NCBI GenBank assembly: GCA_019873625.1
Contig: JAIOAW010000029.1
Location: 1 to 32,582 of the forward strand
DNA: 32,582 nucleotides
Direction of reading: 5' to 3'
From: Chloroflexota bacterium
Lineage (GTDB): Bacteria; Chloroflexota; Anaerolineae; UBA1429
Part shown: positions 1-8,899 of the stretch, one piece after another
Numbering within the stretch: position 1 is the first letter of the stretch
Layout of the letters: the number at the start of each line of letters is the position of its first letter
The notes under the pieces: generated by a model
Database searches by the model: none
The model's input: only the letters and a program-made list of their open reading frames with translations
Told to the model about the DNA's origin: nothing
Program-made: the position numbers and the translations under genes

Positions 1-542
1 AACTCCCACGGCGTGGTATATCCCACCGTATCGGGGATGTTCACCGTCGTAGCGCCCTCGGCGATGGCGACCTCCAGCACGCGATAGAGGAATTCGGGGT
101 CCGAACGGCCAGCGTCTTCGGGAGAGAACTCGATATCCTCGCAGAGGGATTTGGCATAGGCCACCATCTCGCGCGTGCGCTGGAGCACCTGCTCGCGCGT
201 CATCCGCAGTTTGTGCTCCATATGGATATCGGAGGTGGCAATAAAGACGTGGATGCGCGGCTTGGCCGCATCGCGCACGGCCTCCCAGGCTGCGTCAATA
301 TCGCCCTTGACGCAACGCGCCAGGCCGCAGATGATCGGCCCCTCCACCTCGCGGGCGATGCGCCGCACGGCCTCCAGGTCTCCCGGAGAGGAGGCGGGGA
401 ACCCGGCCTCGATGACATCTACCCCCAAGCGGGCCAGTTGCTTGGCGATTTCCAACTTTTCTTCGGTGTTCAACGTGGCGCCGGGCGATTGCTCGCCATC
501 GCGCAGCGTCGTATCGAAAATGATGACCTTGTTCGTTTCCAT
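1..542 (-). CDS. leuA: 2-isopropylmalate synthase, N-terminal part (runs off left edge)
   Basis: Catalyses acetyl-CoA + 2-oxoisovalerate to 2-isopropylmalate, the first committed step of leucine synthesis. About 180 N-terminal residues are visible. The protein starts [21 protein letters not shown], the DRE-TIM metallolyase signature with the metal/substrate residues in [20 protein letters not shown] and, near the window edge, [11 protein letters not shown] follow; both are typical of LeuA rather than of citramalate synthase. The ATG at 540-542 has a GAAAGGGG ribosome site 8 nt upstream. The gene is the last visible one of the ilvD-ilvB-ilvN-ilvC-cimA-leuA operon, 97 nt after cimA. The C-terminal dimer/regulatory domain lies outside the window, so leucine feedback cannot be judged. 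A homocitrate synthase role is possible but less likely given the context. Confidence 0.93.
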   Translation of the reverse strand, partial: METNKVIIFDTTLRDGEQSPGATLNTEEKLEIAKQLARLGVDVIEAGFPASSPGDLEAVRRIAREVEGPIICGLARCVKGDIDAAWEAVRDAAKPRIHVFIATSDIHMEHKLRMTREQVLQRTREMVAYAKSLCEDIEFSPEDAGRSDPEFLYRVLEVAIAEGATTVNIPDTVGYTTPWE

Positions 543-595
543 AAGTACATCCCCTTTCTCAGCGTTGATGCATTGTGGCCCTAGAGACTTTGATG

Positions 596-660
596 AGGCG
601 GGCCTCACGATCTCGGGCGGCTGGCCAGGGCCGGCGAGATCACCCTGTGGAGGCCCGCCT
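596..660 (-). other. Long hairpin over the cimA stop codon, between cimA and leuA
   Basis: Perfect 11-bp arms lie at 596-606 and 650-660 (AGGCGGGCCTC and its complement). A second 7-bp inner stem, GATCTCG with CGAGATC, is at 609-615 and 635-641. The structure spans the last codons and the TGA of cimA (640-642) and ends about 54 nt before the leuA start. On the transcribed strand no U-run follows, so it is not a classical terminator. It could be an RNA processing or stabilising element, or a brake on leuA expression. Confidence 0.6.
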
Positions 661-2223
661 AAGTAGCGGTAGTTCTAGGCTGTCAATCAACGCCTGAAAG
701 GATGCTTCGATGATGTTCGGCGAACTACCCACGGTCGTCCACGTGCGTTGGCCGTCGCTCGCATCAATGAGCACGCGCGTCAGCGCGGCGGTGGCCGATT
801 GGGGGTCCAAAATGCGCACCTTGTAGTCAGTAAGTTGCACCGCTTCTAACTCCGGGTAGAAGGGCAAAAGCGCTTTGCGCATTGCCCTATCCAAGGCGTG
901 TACGGGGCCATCCCCTTCGGCGGCCGTATGCATCACGGTGCCGTTGACGCGCGCTTTGACGGTGGCCTCGGCCAAGATTTCTTTGTCGGCGCGCTTTTCC
1001 ACGAGCACCAAGAAATCCAGCACCTCAAAGGGGGGCGTATAGCCGGGCTGAGCACGCCGCACCAAGAGTTCGAACGAACCATCGGCCCCTTCGAATTGGA
1101 AGCCTCGGCTCTCCAAATCTTTGATGCGGTTGGCCAGACGGCGGATCTCGTCGGCGCTGAGTTCTACCTCCAGGGCGAGTTCCGCCAGTTTGTGCAGGAT
1201 GTTGCTCCGCCCGGCCAATTCCGAAACGAGCACGCGCGTCTTGTTCCCCACCAAGGCCGGGTCAATGTGCTGATAGGTGAAACCGTTCTTCATCAAAGCG
1301 TTCACGTGCAGGCCGGCCTTGTGCGCAAAGGCACTATACCCCACATAGGGGGCATAGTCATCGGGCCGCAGGTTGGCAATCTCGCTCACAAAGCGCGATG
1401 TGGCCGTCAGCAAGGTCAAATCGCCATTGGCCAGGACCTGATACCCCATCTTGAGTTGCAGGTTCGGGATGACGGCCGTCAAATCGGCATTACCGCAGCG
1501 CTCGCCATAGCCGTTCATCGTGCCCTGCACGTGGTCAGCCCCCGCCTCCACGGCGAGGAGCGTGTTCGCCACGGCCACGCCCGTATCGTTATGGGCGTGG
1601 ATGCCGACGCTCTTATGGGGGAAGGCCGCCACCACTGCCGCCACGATGCGCGATACGTCGCTGGGCAAGGTGCCGCCGTTCGTATCGCACAGCACCAGGC
1701 GGTCGGCGCCAGCCTCGGAGGCGGCGCGGAGGGTCTCTAGGGCATACGCGGCATCGAGCTTGTAGCCGTCGAAAAAGTGCTCCGCGTCAAAGAGCACCTC
1801 CAGCCCTTTGGCCTTGAGGTAGCCCACCGTATCGCGGATCATCGCGAGGTTTTCGGCCAGCGTGGTGCCCAGCACCTCGGTGACGTGCAGCGGCGACGAT
1901 TTGCCCACGATGACGGCCACGGGCGCTTCGGCCTCGAGGAGCGCGCGGACGTTTTCGTCCGCCTCCACCGGCACGCCCACGCGCCGCGTGCTCCCAAAGG
2001 CCGCGATCTTGGCATGGCGCAAGGCGGCTCGCCGAATCTGCACAAAGAACTCGGCGTCTTTGGGGTTCGAACCGGGCCAGCCCCCTTCGATGTAGGCGAG
2101 ACCCAGTTCGTCCAACTTGAGGGCGATGCGCACTTTATCTTTGACGGAAAGGGACATACCTTCCCGCTGCGCCCCATCGCGCAAGGTGGTATCCAACACG
2201 GTGATGCGCTTTGGCGCTGTCAA
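640..2223 (-). CDS. cimA: (R)-citramalate synthase
   Basis: Condenses acetyl-CoA with pyruvate to (R)-citramalate, opening the threonine-independent route to isoleucine. Near the N-terminus it has [15 protein letters not shown], and then [11 protein letters not shown], the form typical of the CimA branch (TIGR00977-like) rather than Leu[15 protein letters not shown] supplies the metal-binding histidines, and a LeuA-type dimerisation domain follows at the C-terminus. I place the start at a TTG (2221-2223) because AGGAG stands exactly 7 nt upstream and the product is then 527 aa. An in-frame ATG at 2271 would give 543 aa but overlaps ilvC by 23 nt and has no ribosome site. The gene sits between ilvC and leuA. 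A homologue of unknown substrate is possible, but the operon argues for citramalate. Confidence 0.9.
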   Translation of the reverse strand: MTAPKRITVLDTTLRDGAQREGMSLSVKDKVRIALKLDELGLAYIEGGWPGSNPKDAEFFVQIRRAALRHAKIAAFGSTRRVGVPVEADENVRALLEAEAPVAVIVGKSSPLHVTEVLGTTLAENLAMIRDTVGYLKAKGLEVLFDAEHFFDGYKLDAAYALETLRAASEAGADRLVLCDTNGGTLPSDVSRIVAAVVAAFPHKSVGIHAHNDTGVAVANTLLAVEAGADHVQGTMNGYGERCGNADLTAVIPNLQLKMGYQVLANGDLTLLTATSRFVSEIANLRPDDYAPYVGYSAFAHKAGLHVNALMKNGFTYQHIDPALVGNKTRVLVSELAGRSNILHKLAELALEVELSADEIRRLANRIKDLESRGFQFEGADGSFELLVRRAQPGYTPPFEVLDFLVLVEKRADKEILAEATVKARVNGTVMHTAAEGDGPVHALDRAMRKALLPFYPELEAVQLTDYKVRILDPQSATAALTRVLIDASDGQRTWTTVGSSPNIIEASFQALIDSLELPLLRRASTG

Positions 2224-2248
2224 CGGCTCACTCCTCACCAGGGTGTGA

Positions 2249-3845
<1,597 letters not shown>

Positions 3846-3849
<4 letters not shown>

Positions 3850-5570
3850 GCCTCCCCTCCTTGCCGTTCGCACGCGGCAGACTGCGCCCGCACCTTGATG
3901 GGGCGGCGGAGCATCTGATGGATGGGCTGCCCCACGGGGACGATTGGGTACACATTATGCTCTTGCTCGATTTGAAAGTCTATCAGCACGGGGCCTTCCA
4001 TCGCCTCGGCCTGTTGGACGGCCCCCACCACGTCCTCTTTTCTCGTGACGCGCAGCCCAGGGATGCCGTAGGCCTCGGCGAGTTTGACGAAATCCGGCCC
4101 CAAGAGGGGCGAGCCGGAATAGTTCTTGTTGTAAAAGAGTTCCTGCCACTGGCGCACCATCCCCAAAAAGCCGTTATTCAAAATGGCGATCTTGAGGGGC
4201 AACTTTTCTTGCACCACGGTGGCGAGTTCTTGCAGCGTCATCTGAAAGCCGCCATCTCCGGCCACCACCCACACGCGGCAATCGGGCCGGCCCATAGCCG
4301 CGCCGATGGCCGCCGGCAAGGCGAACCCCATCGTCCCCAAGCCGCCGGAGGAGATCAACCCCCCTGGGCGGTTGTGGAGGTAATATTGCGCCTCCCACAT
4401 CTGGTTTTGGCCTACGTCAGAGACCATAATGGCCTCGCCGCAGGTCGCCTCCCAAATGGAGCGGATGACGTATTGGGGCACGAGTTCATCCGTCTCTTGC
4501 CAGAGGATGTCATGCGCCAAGGTATCCTCCCGCCATTTGGCGATGCATTCCAGCCACTCGGTGTGCTCGGCCTCGCGCACCAGCGGCAAGAGCGCCTGGA
4601 GCACATTCCGCGCATCGCCCACGATGGGCACATCCACGCGGATGCGCTTGCTGATTTCCGCCGGCTCGATATCGGCGTGGATGACCTTGGCCTTGGGCGC
4701 AAAGGTCGAGGCCGTGCTCGTGAGGCGGTCATCGAAGCGGGTGCCAATGCCAAAGATGAGGTCGGCCTCCTGCATAGCCCAGTTGGCATAGGCCTCGCCG
4801 TGCATCCCGCCCATCCCCAGGCAGAGGGGGTGCGTCTCGGGGAGCGCGCTTTTGCCCAAGAGGGTCGTTACCACGGGGATGTTCGCCTTTTCGGCCAGGG
4901 CGCGCAGTTCCGCCTCCGCATGGGCGATGAGCACGCCGCGCCCGGCGATGATCACCGGCCGCTGGGCCGCGTTGATCAACTCGGCGGCCTGCTTGATCTG
5001 CCGAGGGTTGCCACGCACGTGCGGCCGGTAGCCCGGCAGGTAAACCTGCTCGGGATACTCGAACTCGCACTCGGCCTGCTGGGCATCTTTGACGATATCA
5101 ATGAGCACGGCGCCCGGCTTGCCCGTGCGGGCGATGTAAAAGGCCTCGCGCACGGAACGGGCCAAGTCTTTGACGTTCGTGATGAGATAGTTGTGCTTGG
5201 TGATGGGCAGGGTAATGCCCGTGGTATCCACCTCTTGAAAGCCATCCGTGCCTAGGGCGCTCGTGGCCACCTGCCCCGTAATGGCGACGATGGGCGAGGA
5301 ATCCATCTGCGCGGTGGCGATGCCCGTTACGAGGTTCGTGGCCCCAGGGCCGGAGGTGGCCATACAGACGCCCACCTTCCCTGTGGCGCGGGCATAACCA
5401 TCGGCCGCGTGGGCCGCGGCCTGCTCGTGGCGCATCGTGACGTGATGGACAGGGTACTTGGGCATCTCGTCATAGATGGGCAAAACGGCCCCCCCGGTGA
5501 TGCCGAACACCACCTCCACGCCCTCGCGCACCAAACATTCCCACAAAATCTGCGCTCCGTTCAATCTCAT
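3846..5570 (-). CDS. ilvB: Acetolactate synthase large (catalytic) subunit
   Basis: Thiamine-diphosphate enzyme that joins two pyruvates to acetolactate, or pyruvate and 2-oxobutyrate to acetohydroxybutyrate. The 574-aa product begins MRLNGAQILWECLVREGVEV. The catalytic glutamate lies in MRHEQAAAHAADGYA (about residue 47). SGPGATNLVTGIA is present, and the ThDP/Mg motif GDGGFQ...ILNNGFLG begins at about 437. The ATG at 5570 follows a GGAGG element 11 nt upstream. A GTG at 5588 in the same frame would overlap that element and is less likely. It is the second gene after the leader, 50 nt after ilvD, and overlaps ilvN by ATGA. Confidence 0.97.
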
Positions 5571-5620
5571 CGTCGTCTTTTCCTCCACTGGGTAAAGGCC
5601 GCGTGGGTAAGCCCCGTTTT

Positions 5621-7306
5621 CTACTCGTCCTGCAAAATGGCCCCCGTGCTGGCCGAGGTAACAAGGTGAGCATAGCGCCGCAAATATCCCCCTTTGACGC
5701 GCGGCTCAAAGGGCGGCAGGGCCGCCAAGCGGCGGGCGATCTCCTCATCGGAGACGTGCAGGGTCAGTGCGCGCTGGGGAATATCAATGGTGATGAGGTC
5801 GCCCTCTTGCACGGCGGCCAGCGGCCCCCGTGCGGCGGCCTCCGGCGAGATGTGCCCGATGGCCGCGCCGCGCGAGGCCCCCGAAAAACGCCCATCCGTG
5901 ATGAGGGCCACCTTATCATCCACCCCCATACCGGAGAGGATCGAGGTGGGCGTCAGCATCTCGCGCATACCGGGGCCGCCCTTTGGCCCCTCGTAGCGGA
6001 TGACGAGGACATCTCCCTCTTTGAATTGTTTCGCCAAGATGGCCGCCGTGGCCTCCTCTTCCGAATCGAACACGCGGGCCGGGCCGGTGTGGCGCATCAT
6101 CTGGGGGGCCACCGCCGCGCTCTTGACCACGGCGCCCTCCGGGGCCAGGTTCCCAAAGAGGAGCGCCAACCCCCCCGTGGGGGAGTAGGGATCCTCGGCC
6201 GGGCGCACCACGGCGCGGTTCACCAGGCGCTCATCGGGCGCCCAGCGCCCGCCGGGGGCCAGGTTCTCGGCCACGGTGCCGCCCGTTACGGTGAGGGCCT
6301 CTCGCTTGAGGAGGTTCAGCCGCTCCAACTCGCGCAGAATAGAGGGGATGCCGCCCGCATAGTACAAATCTTCGATGTGCTGGTTGCTGGCGGGCGAGAG
6401 TTTGCACAAGTGCGGCGTGCGCTCGCTGAAGGCATTCAGGTCGCGCAGGTTCACCCGCACGCCCGCCTCGTGGGCGATGGCCAAAAGATGCAGGACGGAG
6501 TTCGTCGAACCGCCCATAGCCATATCCGTCGTAAAGGCGTTGTGGAAGGCCGCCTCGGTGAGGATATCGCGCGCGGTGATGTTGCGCCGCCAGAGTTCCA
6601 TCACCTGCATCCCCGCCGTGCGGGCGAGCGCGATGCGCCGCGAACTGACGGCCGGGATGGTGCCGTTGCCCGGCAGGGCGATGCCCAGCGCCTCGCACAG
6701 GCAGGCCATCGTATTCGCCGTGAACATCCCCGCGCAGGAGCCGCACCCCGGGCAACAGGCCTTTTCGATTTGTTCCACATCGCGGTCGCTCAAGGCGCCC
6801 GAGGTGGCCCCGCCCACGGCCATAAAGGCGCTGTTCAGGTCGAGGATTTGGTCGCCCCGGCGGCCGGCCAGCATCGGGCCGCCGCTCACGAACACGGTGG
6901 GCAAGTTGAGCCGCGCGGCTGCCATCACCATGCCGGGGATGATCTTGTCGCAAGAGGCCACGAGGACGATGGCGTCGAAAGCATGGGCCTGGACGACCGC
7001 CTCGACGGAATCGGCGATCAACTCGCGCGAGGCGAGGGAATATTTCATCCCCGCGTGCCCCATCGCGATGCCATCGCAAATGCCGATGGTGTGCGCCTCA
7101 AAGGGCGTGCCGCCCGCCATATAGACGCCATCGCGCACGGCCTGGACGATGCGATCCAGGTTCATATGGCCGGGGATAATGTCAGTAAAAGAGCCGATGA
7201 CCCCCACAAAGGGGCGGGCCATTTCCTCATCGGTGCGGCCCAACGACCACAAAAGGGAGCGGTGGGGGGTGCGCTCCAAGCCCCGTTTGATGACGTCGCT
7301 TCGCAT
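5621..7306 (-). CDS. ilvD: Dihydroxy-acid dehydratase
   Basis: Iron-sulfur enzyme that dehydrates 2,3-dihydroxyisovalerate and 2,3-dihydroxy-3-methylvalerate to the oxo acids, the last step shared by Val, Leu and Ile before transamination. The product is 561 aa. [10 protein letters not shown] (about 117) and [17 protein letters not shown] (about 184) hold cluster cysteines. The first site reads [12 protein letters not shown] without a cysteine, like the E. coli type, so a [4Fe-4S] cluster is likely (family inference). The start at 7306 (MRSDVIKRG) has AAGGAG 9 nt upstream. The open frame reaches 7372, but that extension overlaps a terminator-like hairpin. It is the first structural gene behind the attenuator-like leader. 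Confidence 0.97.
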   Translation of the reverse strand: MRSDVIKRGLERTPHRSLLWSLGRTDEEMARPFVGVIGSFTDIIPGHMNLDRIVQAVRDGVYMAGGTPFEAHTIGICDGIAMGHAGMKYSLASRELIADSVEAVVQAHAFDAIVLVASCDKIIPGMVMAAARLNLPTVFVSGGPMLAGRRGDQILDLNSAFMAVGGATSGALSDRDVEQIEKACCPGCGSCAGMFTANTMACLCEALGIALPGNGTIPAVSSRRIALARTAGMQVMELWRRNITARDILTEAAFHNAFTTDMAMGGSTNSVLHLLAIAHEAGVRVNLRDLNAFSERTPHLCKLSPASNQHIEDLYYAGGIPSILRELERLNLLKREALTVTGGTVAENLAPGGRWAPDERLVNRAVVRPAEDPYSPTGGLALLFGNLAPEGAVVKSAAVAPQMMRHTGPARVFDSEEEATAAILAKQFKEGDVLVIRYEGPKGGPGMREMLTPTSILSGMGVDDKVALITDGRFSGASRGAAIGHISPEAAARGPLAAVQEGDLITIDIPQRALTLHVSDEEIARRLAALPPFEPRVKGGYLRRYAHLVTSASTGAILQDE

Positions 7307-7344
7307 CGTGAACTGCTCCTTTGGTGAACTGCGCGGCGGATATG

Positions 7345-7392
7345 AAAAAGACGCCAAGGGATAATTCGGCAACGATGGCCGGTGGCGTCTTT
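7345..7392 (-). terminator. U-tailed hairpin just upstream of ilvD (candidate leader terminator)
   Basis: The 10-bp perfect arms are 7347-7356 and 7383-7392 (AAAGACGCCA / TGGCGTCTTT on the transcribed strand). A 4-bp inner stem is at 7367-7370 and 7378-7381. On the minus strand the 3' arm runs directly into a five-U tract (7349-7345). It ends about 40 nt before the ilvD start, where an attenuator terminator would be expected. The 26-nt apical region is larger than in a textbook terminator. Confidence 0.6.
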
Positions 7393-7450
7393 GCGGGTTC
7401 GCGGCGTTGTGAATTCGTTTTGGGGGCTGTGCCCAAGCACACGGCCCTAA

Positions 7451-7497
7451 CAGATGATAAGGGCCTCACCCGGTTGGGTGAGGCCCTTGAGAATCTG
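7451..7497 (-). promoter_or_regulatory. Strong leader hairpin (attenuator segments 3:4)
   Basis: A perfect 13-bp stem is formed by 7459-7471 and 7476-7488, with a 4-nt loop. A further 5-bp outer stem is at 7451-7455 and 7493-7497. It lies 18 nt after the stop of the leader ORF. Its upstream arm on the minus strand (7470-7483) can instead pair with the 3' end of the leader ORF (7526-7539) over 14 positions with one mismatch. The two folds are mutually exclusive. No U-tract follows on the minus strand, unlike a classical intrinsic terminator. Confidence 0.75.
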
Positions 7498-7515
7498 GAG
7501 TGATACGATCTGGCG

Positions 7516-7611
7516 CTAACGCGATCCTCGCCCAACCGGCAGCGGCTCCTCTACAATGAGGAGCGCAACTAGGACGAGGACAATGATGATGCCAAACGAC
7601 ATCGTGCTCAT
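7516..7611 (-). CDS. Putative branched-chain amino acid leader peptide (31 aa)
   Basis: ORF of 31 codons starting ATG at 7611 and ending TAG at 7516-7518. Residues 8-20 read IIIVLVLVALLIV, with 12 of 13 codons for Ile, Val or Leu, the end products of the operon. A GAAAGG element (7624-7629) stands 12 nt upstream, slightly far but usable, and a sigma70-type promoter lies 33-61 nt upstream. Within the ORF a 7-bp hairpin (7545-7551 with 7558-7564) precedes codons that form the antiterminator strand (7526-7539). The expected role is sensing: ribosome stalling on the Ile/Val/Leu run would favour read-through into ilvD. The peptide could alternatively be a small hydrophobic membrane protein, but the position and codon run favour a leader. 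Confidence 0.82.
   Translation of the reverse strand: MSTMSFGIIIVLVLVALLIVEEPLPVGRGSR
7526..7539 (-). promoter_or_regulatory. Antiterminator strand within leader ORF (segment 2)
   Basis: On the minus strand this reads CCGGTTGGGCGAGG. It is complementary at 13 of 14 positions to the upstream arm of the leader hairpin (7470-7483). It also resembles the downstream arm of that hairpin, as expected when two segments compete for the same partner. It covers about codons 25-29, after the Ile/Val/Leu run, so a ribosome at the stop codon would mask it and a stalled one would not. Confidence 0.72.
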
Positions 7612-7643
7612 CGAGCGGCCAGACCTTTCGTACGGTTAGGTTT

Positions 7644-7672
7644 TATATATCACGGATTGAGCATTTTGTCAA
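7644..7672 (-). promoter_or_regulatory. Sigma70-type promoter of the ilv-leu operon
   Basis: TTGACA at 7667-7672, a 17-nt spacer, and TATATA at 7644-7649, read on the minus strand. Transcription should start near 7636, about 25 nt before the leader ORF and 330 nt before ilvD. The perfect -35 makes this one of the strongest promoters in the window. Confidence 0.85.
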
Positions 7673-7732
7673 ACCGCCGATCTGCCCCTGGCCTGCAACC
7701 TCGAGAACAGAGGGCCTCGCTGGGGCGGGTAT

Positions 7733-7777
7733 AATGATCCATTGGGTGAACCCTCATTCCCCGGTGGGGTGATCATT
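7733..7777. other. Branched inverted-repeat structure between the ilv promoter and the EamA gene
   Basis: AATGATC (7733-7739) pairs with GATCATT (7771-7777). It encloses two small hairpins: GGG/CCC around TGAA (7744-7753) and CCCC/GGGG around GGT (7759-7769). It lies downstream of the transporter stop and upstream of the ilv promoter. No U-run follows on either strand, so terminator function is uncertain. Confidence 0.4.
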
Positions 7778-7803
7778 TGCCTTGACATAGGGGTACATCG
7801 CAT

Positions 7804-8742
7804 TCACGGTGAACTCTGCCCCTGGCTCAGCGCGGCGAGGAGGATACCCCCCAAGATGAGCGCGCCCCCCAGCCAGACGGCCGGCGGGGGCACCTCGCGG
7901 AGGATGATCAGGGCAAGGAGCGAGGCCCCAACCGGTTCGCCGAGGATGGTCAAGGTTACGAACACAGCGCTGAGGTGCCCCAAGGCCCAGTTGAAGGCGG
8001 AATGCCCCAAAATCTGCGGGCCGATGGCCAGGAGGGCGAAAATTCCTAGCGTAGGCCAGGGGTAACCCCACAACGGCTGGCCGACGAGGAGCGTGAAAGC
8101 GATGAGGGCCAGCGCGGCGATGCCGTAGCAGGGCCACACGTAAGCCCAGGTGGAGAGTTTGCGGCGCACCTCGCGCCCCAAGAGGATGTACGCCGAGGCG
8201 CCCAGCGCCCCCACGAGCGCGAGGAGATCGCCCAGGAGCGCACGGGGAGAGAGGTCAATATCCCCATAGCCCACGATGACGCACCCCGCCAAGACGAGCG
8301 CGATGGCCCACGCCGTGCGCCGCCCCACCTTCTCACCCAAAAGGCGCGGCGCGGCTAGCCCCACAAAGATGGGGTTCGTGGAGACCAAGATCACCGAACT
8401 GGCCACCGTGGTGTAGGAAAGGGAGGTAATCCAACTGGCAAAGTGCACAGCCAGGGCCAAGCCGGCCAGGGCGATGCGCAAGCCATCTCGGCGCGTGAGG
8501 CGAGGCCATTCGCGGCGCAACATAGGCGCGGCCAGCGGCGTGAGGAGGAGGGAGGCCAACCCCAAGCGCCAACTGCCCACGGCCAGGGGCGGCGCCGAAG
8601 CCAGGCGGATGAGCACGGAGGCCGACGAAACGGCCAAAATGCCCCCACCGATGATCCCCGTGGCCAAGAGGCCAAAGCGCCGGCGCGCCCTAGGCGCCGG
8701 GCCGGGAGAGAGCGCCTCGCCCTTTGTAGTGTTCCCCATCAT
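7804..8742 (-). CDS. EamA/DMT-family membrane transporter (RhaT/YdcZ-like)
   Basis: Predicted inner-membrane metabolite or amino acid exporter of the drug/metabolite transporter superfamily; the substrate cannot be told. The 312-aa protein has about ten hydrophobic segments in two repeated halves, the EamA plan. Examples are GIIGGGILAVSSASVLIRLA near the N-terminus and ALIILREVPPPAVWLGGALI near the end. The second half carries LTILGEPVGASLLALIILRE, the usual E/P motif of the last EamA repeat. The open frame extends to 9030, but this would run into mutL; MM at 8742/8739, after a G-rich ribosome-like stretch and a good promoter, is the likely start. It is divergent from mutL. Confidence 0.85.
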   Translation of the reverse strand: MMGNTTKGEALSPGPAPRARRRFGLLATGIIGGGILAVSSASVLIRLASAPPLAVGSWRLGLASLLLTPLAAPMLRREWPRLTRRDGLRIALAGLALAVHFASWITSLSYTTVASSVILVSTNPIFVGLAAPRLLGEKVGRRTAWAIALVLAGCVIVGYGDIDLSPRALLGDLLALVGALGASAYILLGREVRRKLSTWAYVWPCYGIAALALIAFTLLVGQPLWGYPWPTLGIFALLAIGPQILGHSAFNWALGHLSAVFVTLTILGEPVGASLLALIILREVPPPAVWLGGALILGGILLAALSQGQSSP

Positions 8743-8766
8743 CACGCCCCCCAAAGGTTGAGGCCC

Positions 8767-8795
8767 ATCATAGCCGCACAGCCTAGCCCGGTCAA
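8767..8795 (-). promoter_or_regulatory. Promoter of the EamA transporter gene
   Basis: TTGACC at 8790-8795, 17-nt spacer, TATGAT at 8767-8772 on the minus strand, about 25 nt before the ATG. Confidence 0.75.
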
Positions 8796-8844
8796 AGGGG
8801 CGTCCCTTCCCTAGGGGCGCGGCGAATGCGCAGAGGCCCGTTCC

Positions 8845-8872
8845 TTGTGCCCTTGGGCGGGCGTGGTAAAAT
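8845..8872 (+). promoter_or_regulatory. Promoter of mutL
   Basis: TTGTGC at 8845-8850, 16-nt spacer, TAAAAT at 8867-8872 on the plus strand. It is 28 nt before the mutL ATG and divergent from the transporter promoter. Confidence 0.65.
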
Positions 8873-8899
8873 GCACCCAGTGAAGGAGGCGAACTGTTT

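Noticed and set aside
3861-5255. 464-codon plus-strand open frame opposite ilvB
   Set aside because: GC-rich shadow of a clear ilvB gene; the translation is His/Gly/Arg-rich without any family motif.
5603-7327. 574-codon plus-strand open frame opposite ilvD
   Set aside because: Shadow of ilvD; no ribosome site and no recognisable domains.
7307-7640. T-box riboswitch upstream of ilvD
   Set aside because: No AGGGTGG-type T-box sequence; an amino-acid-rich leader ORF explains the layout better.
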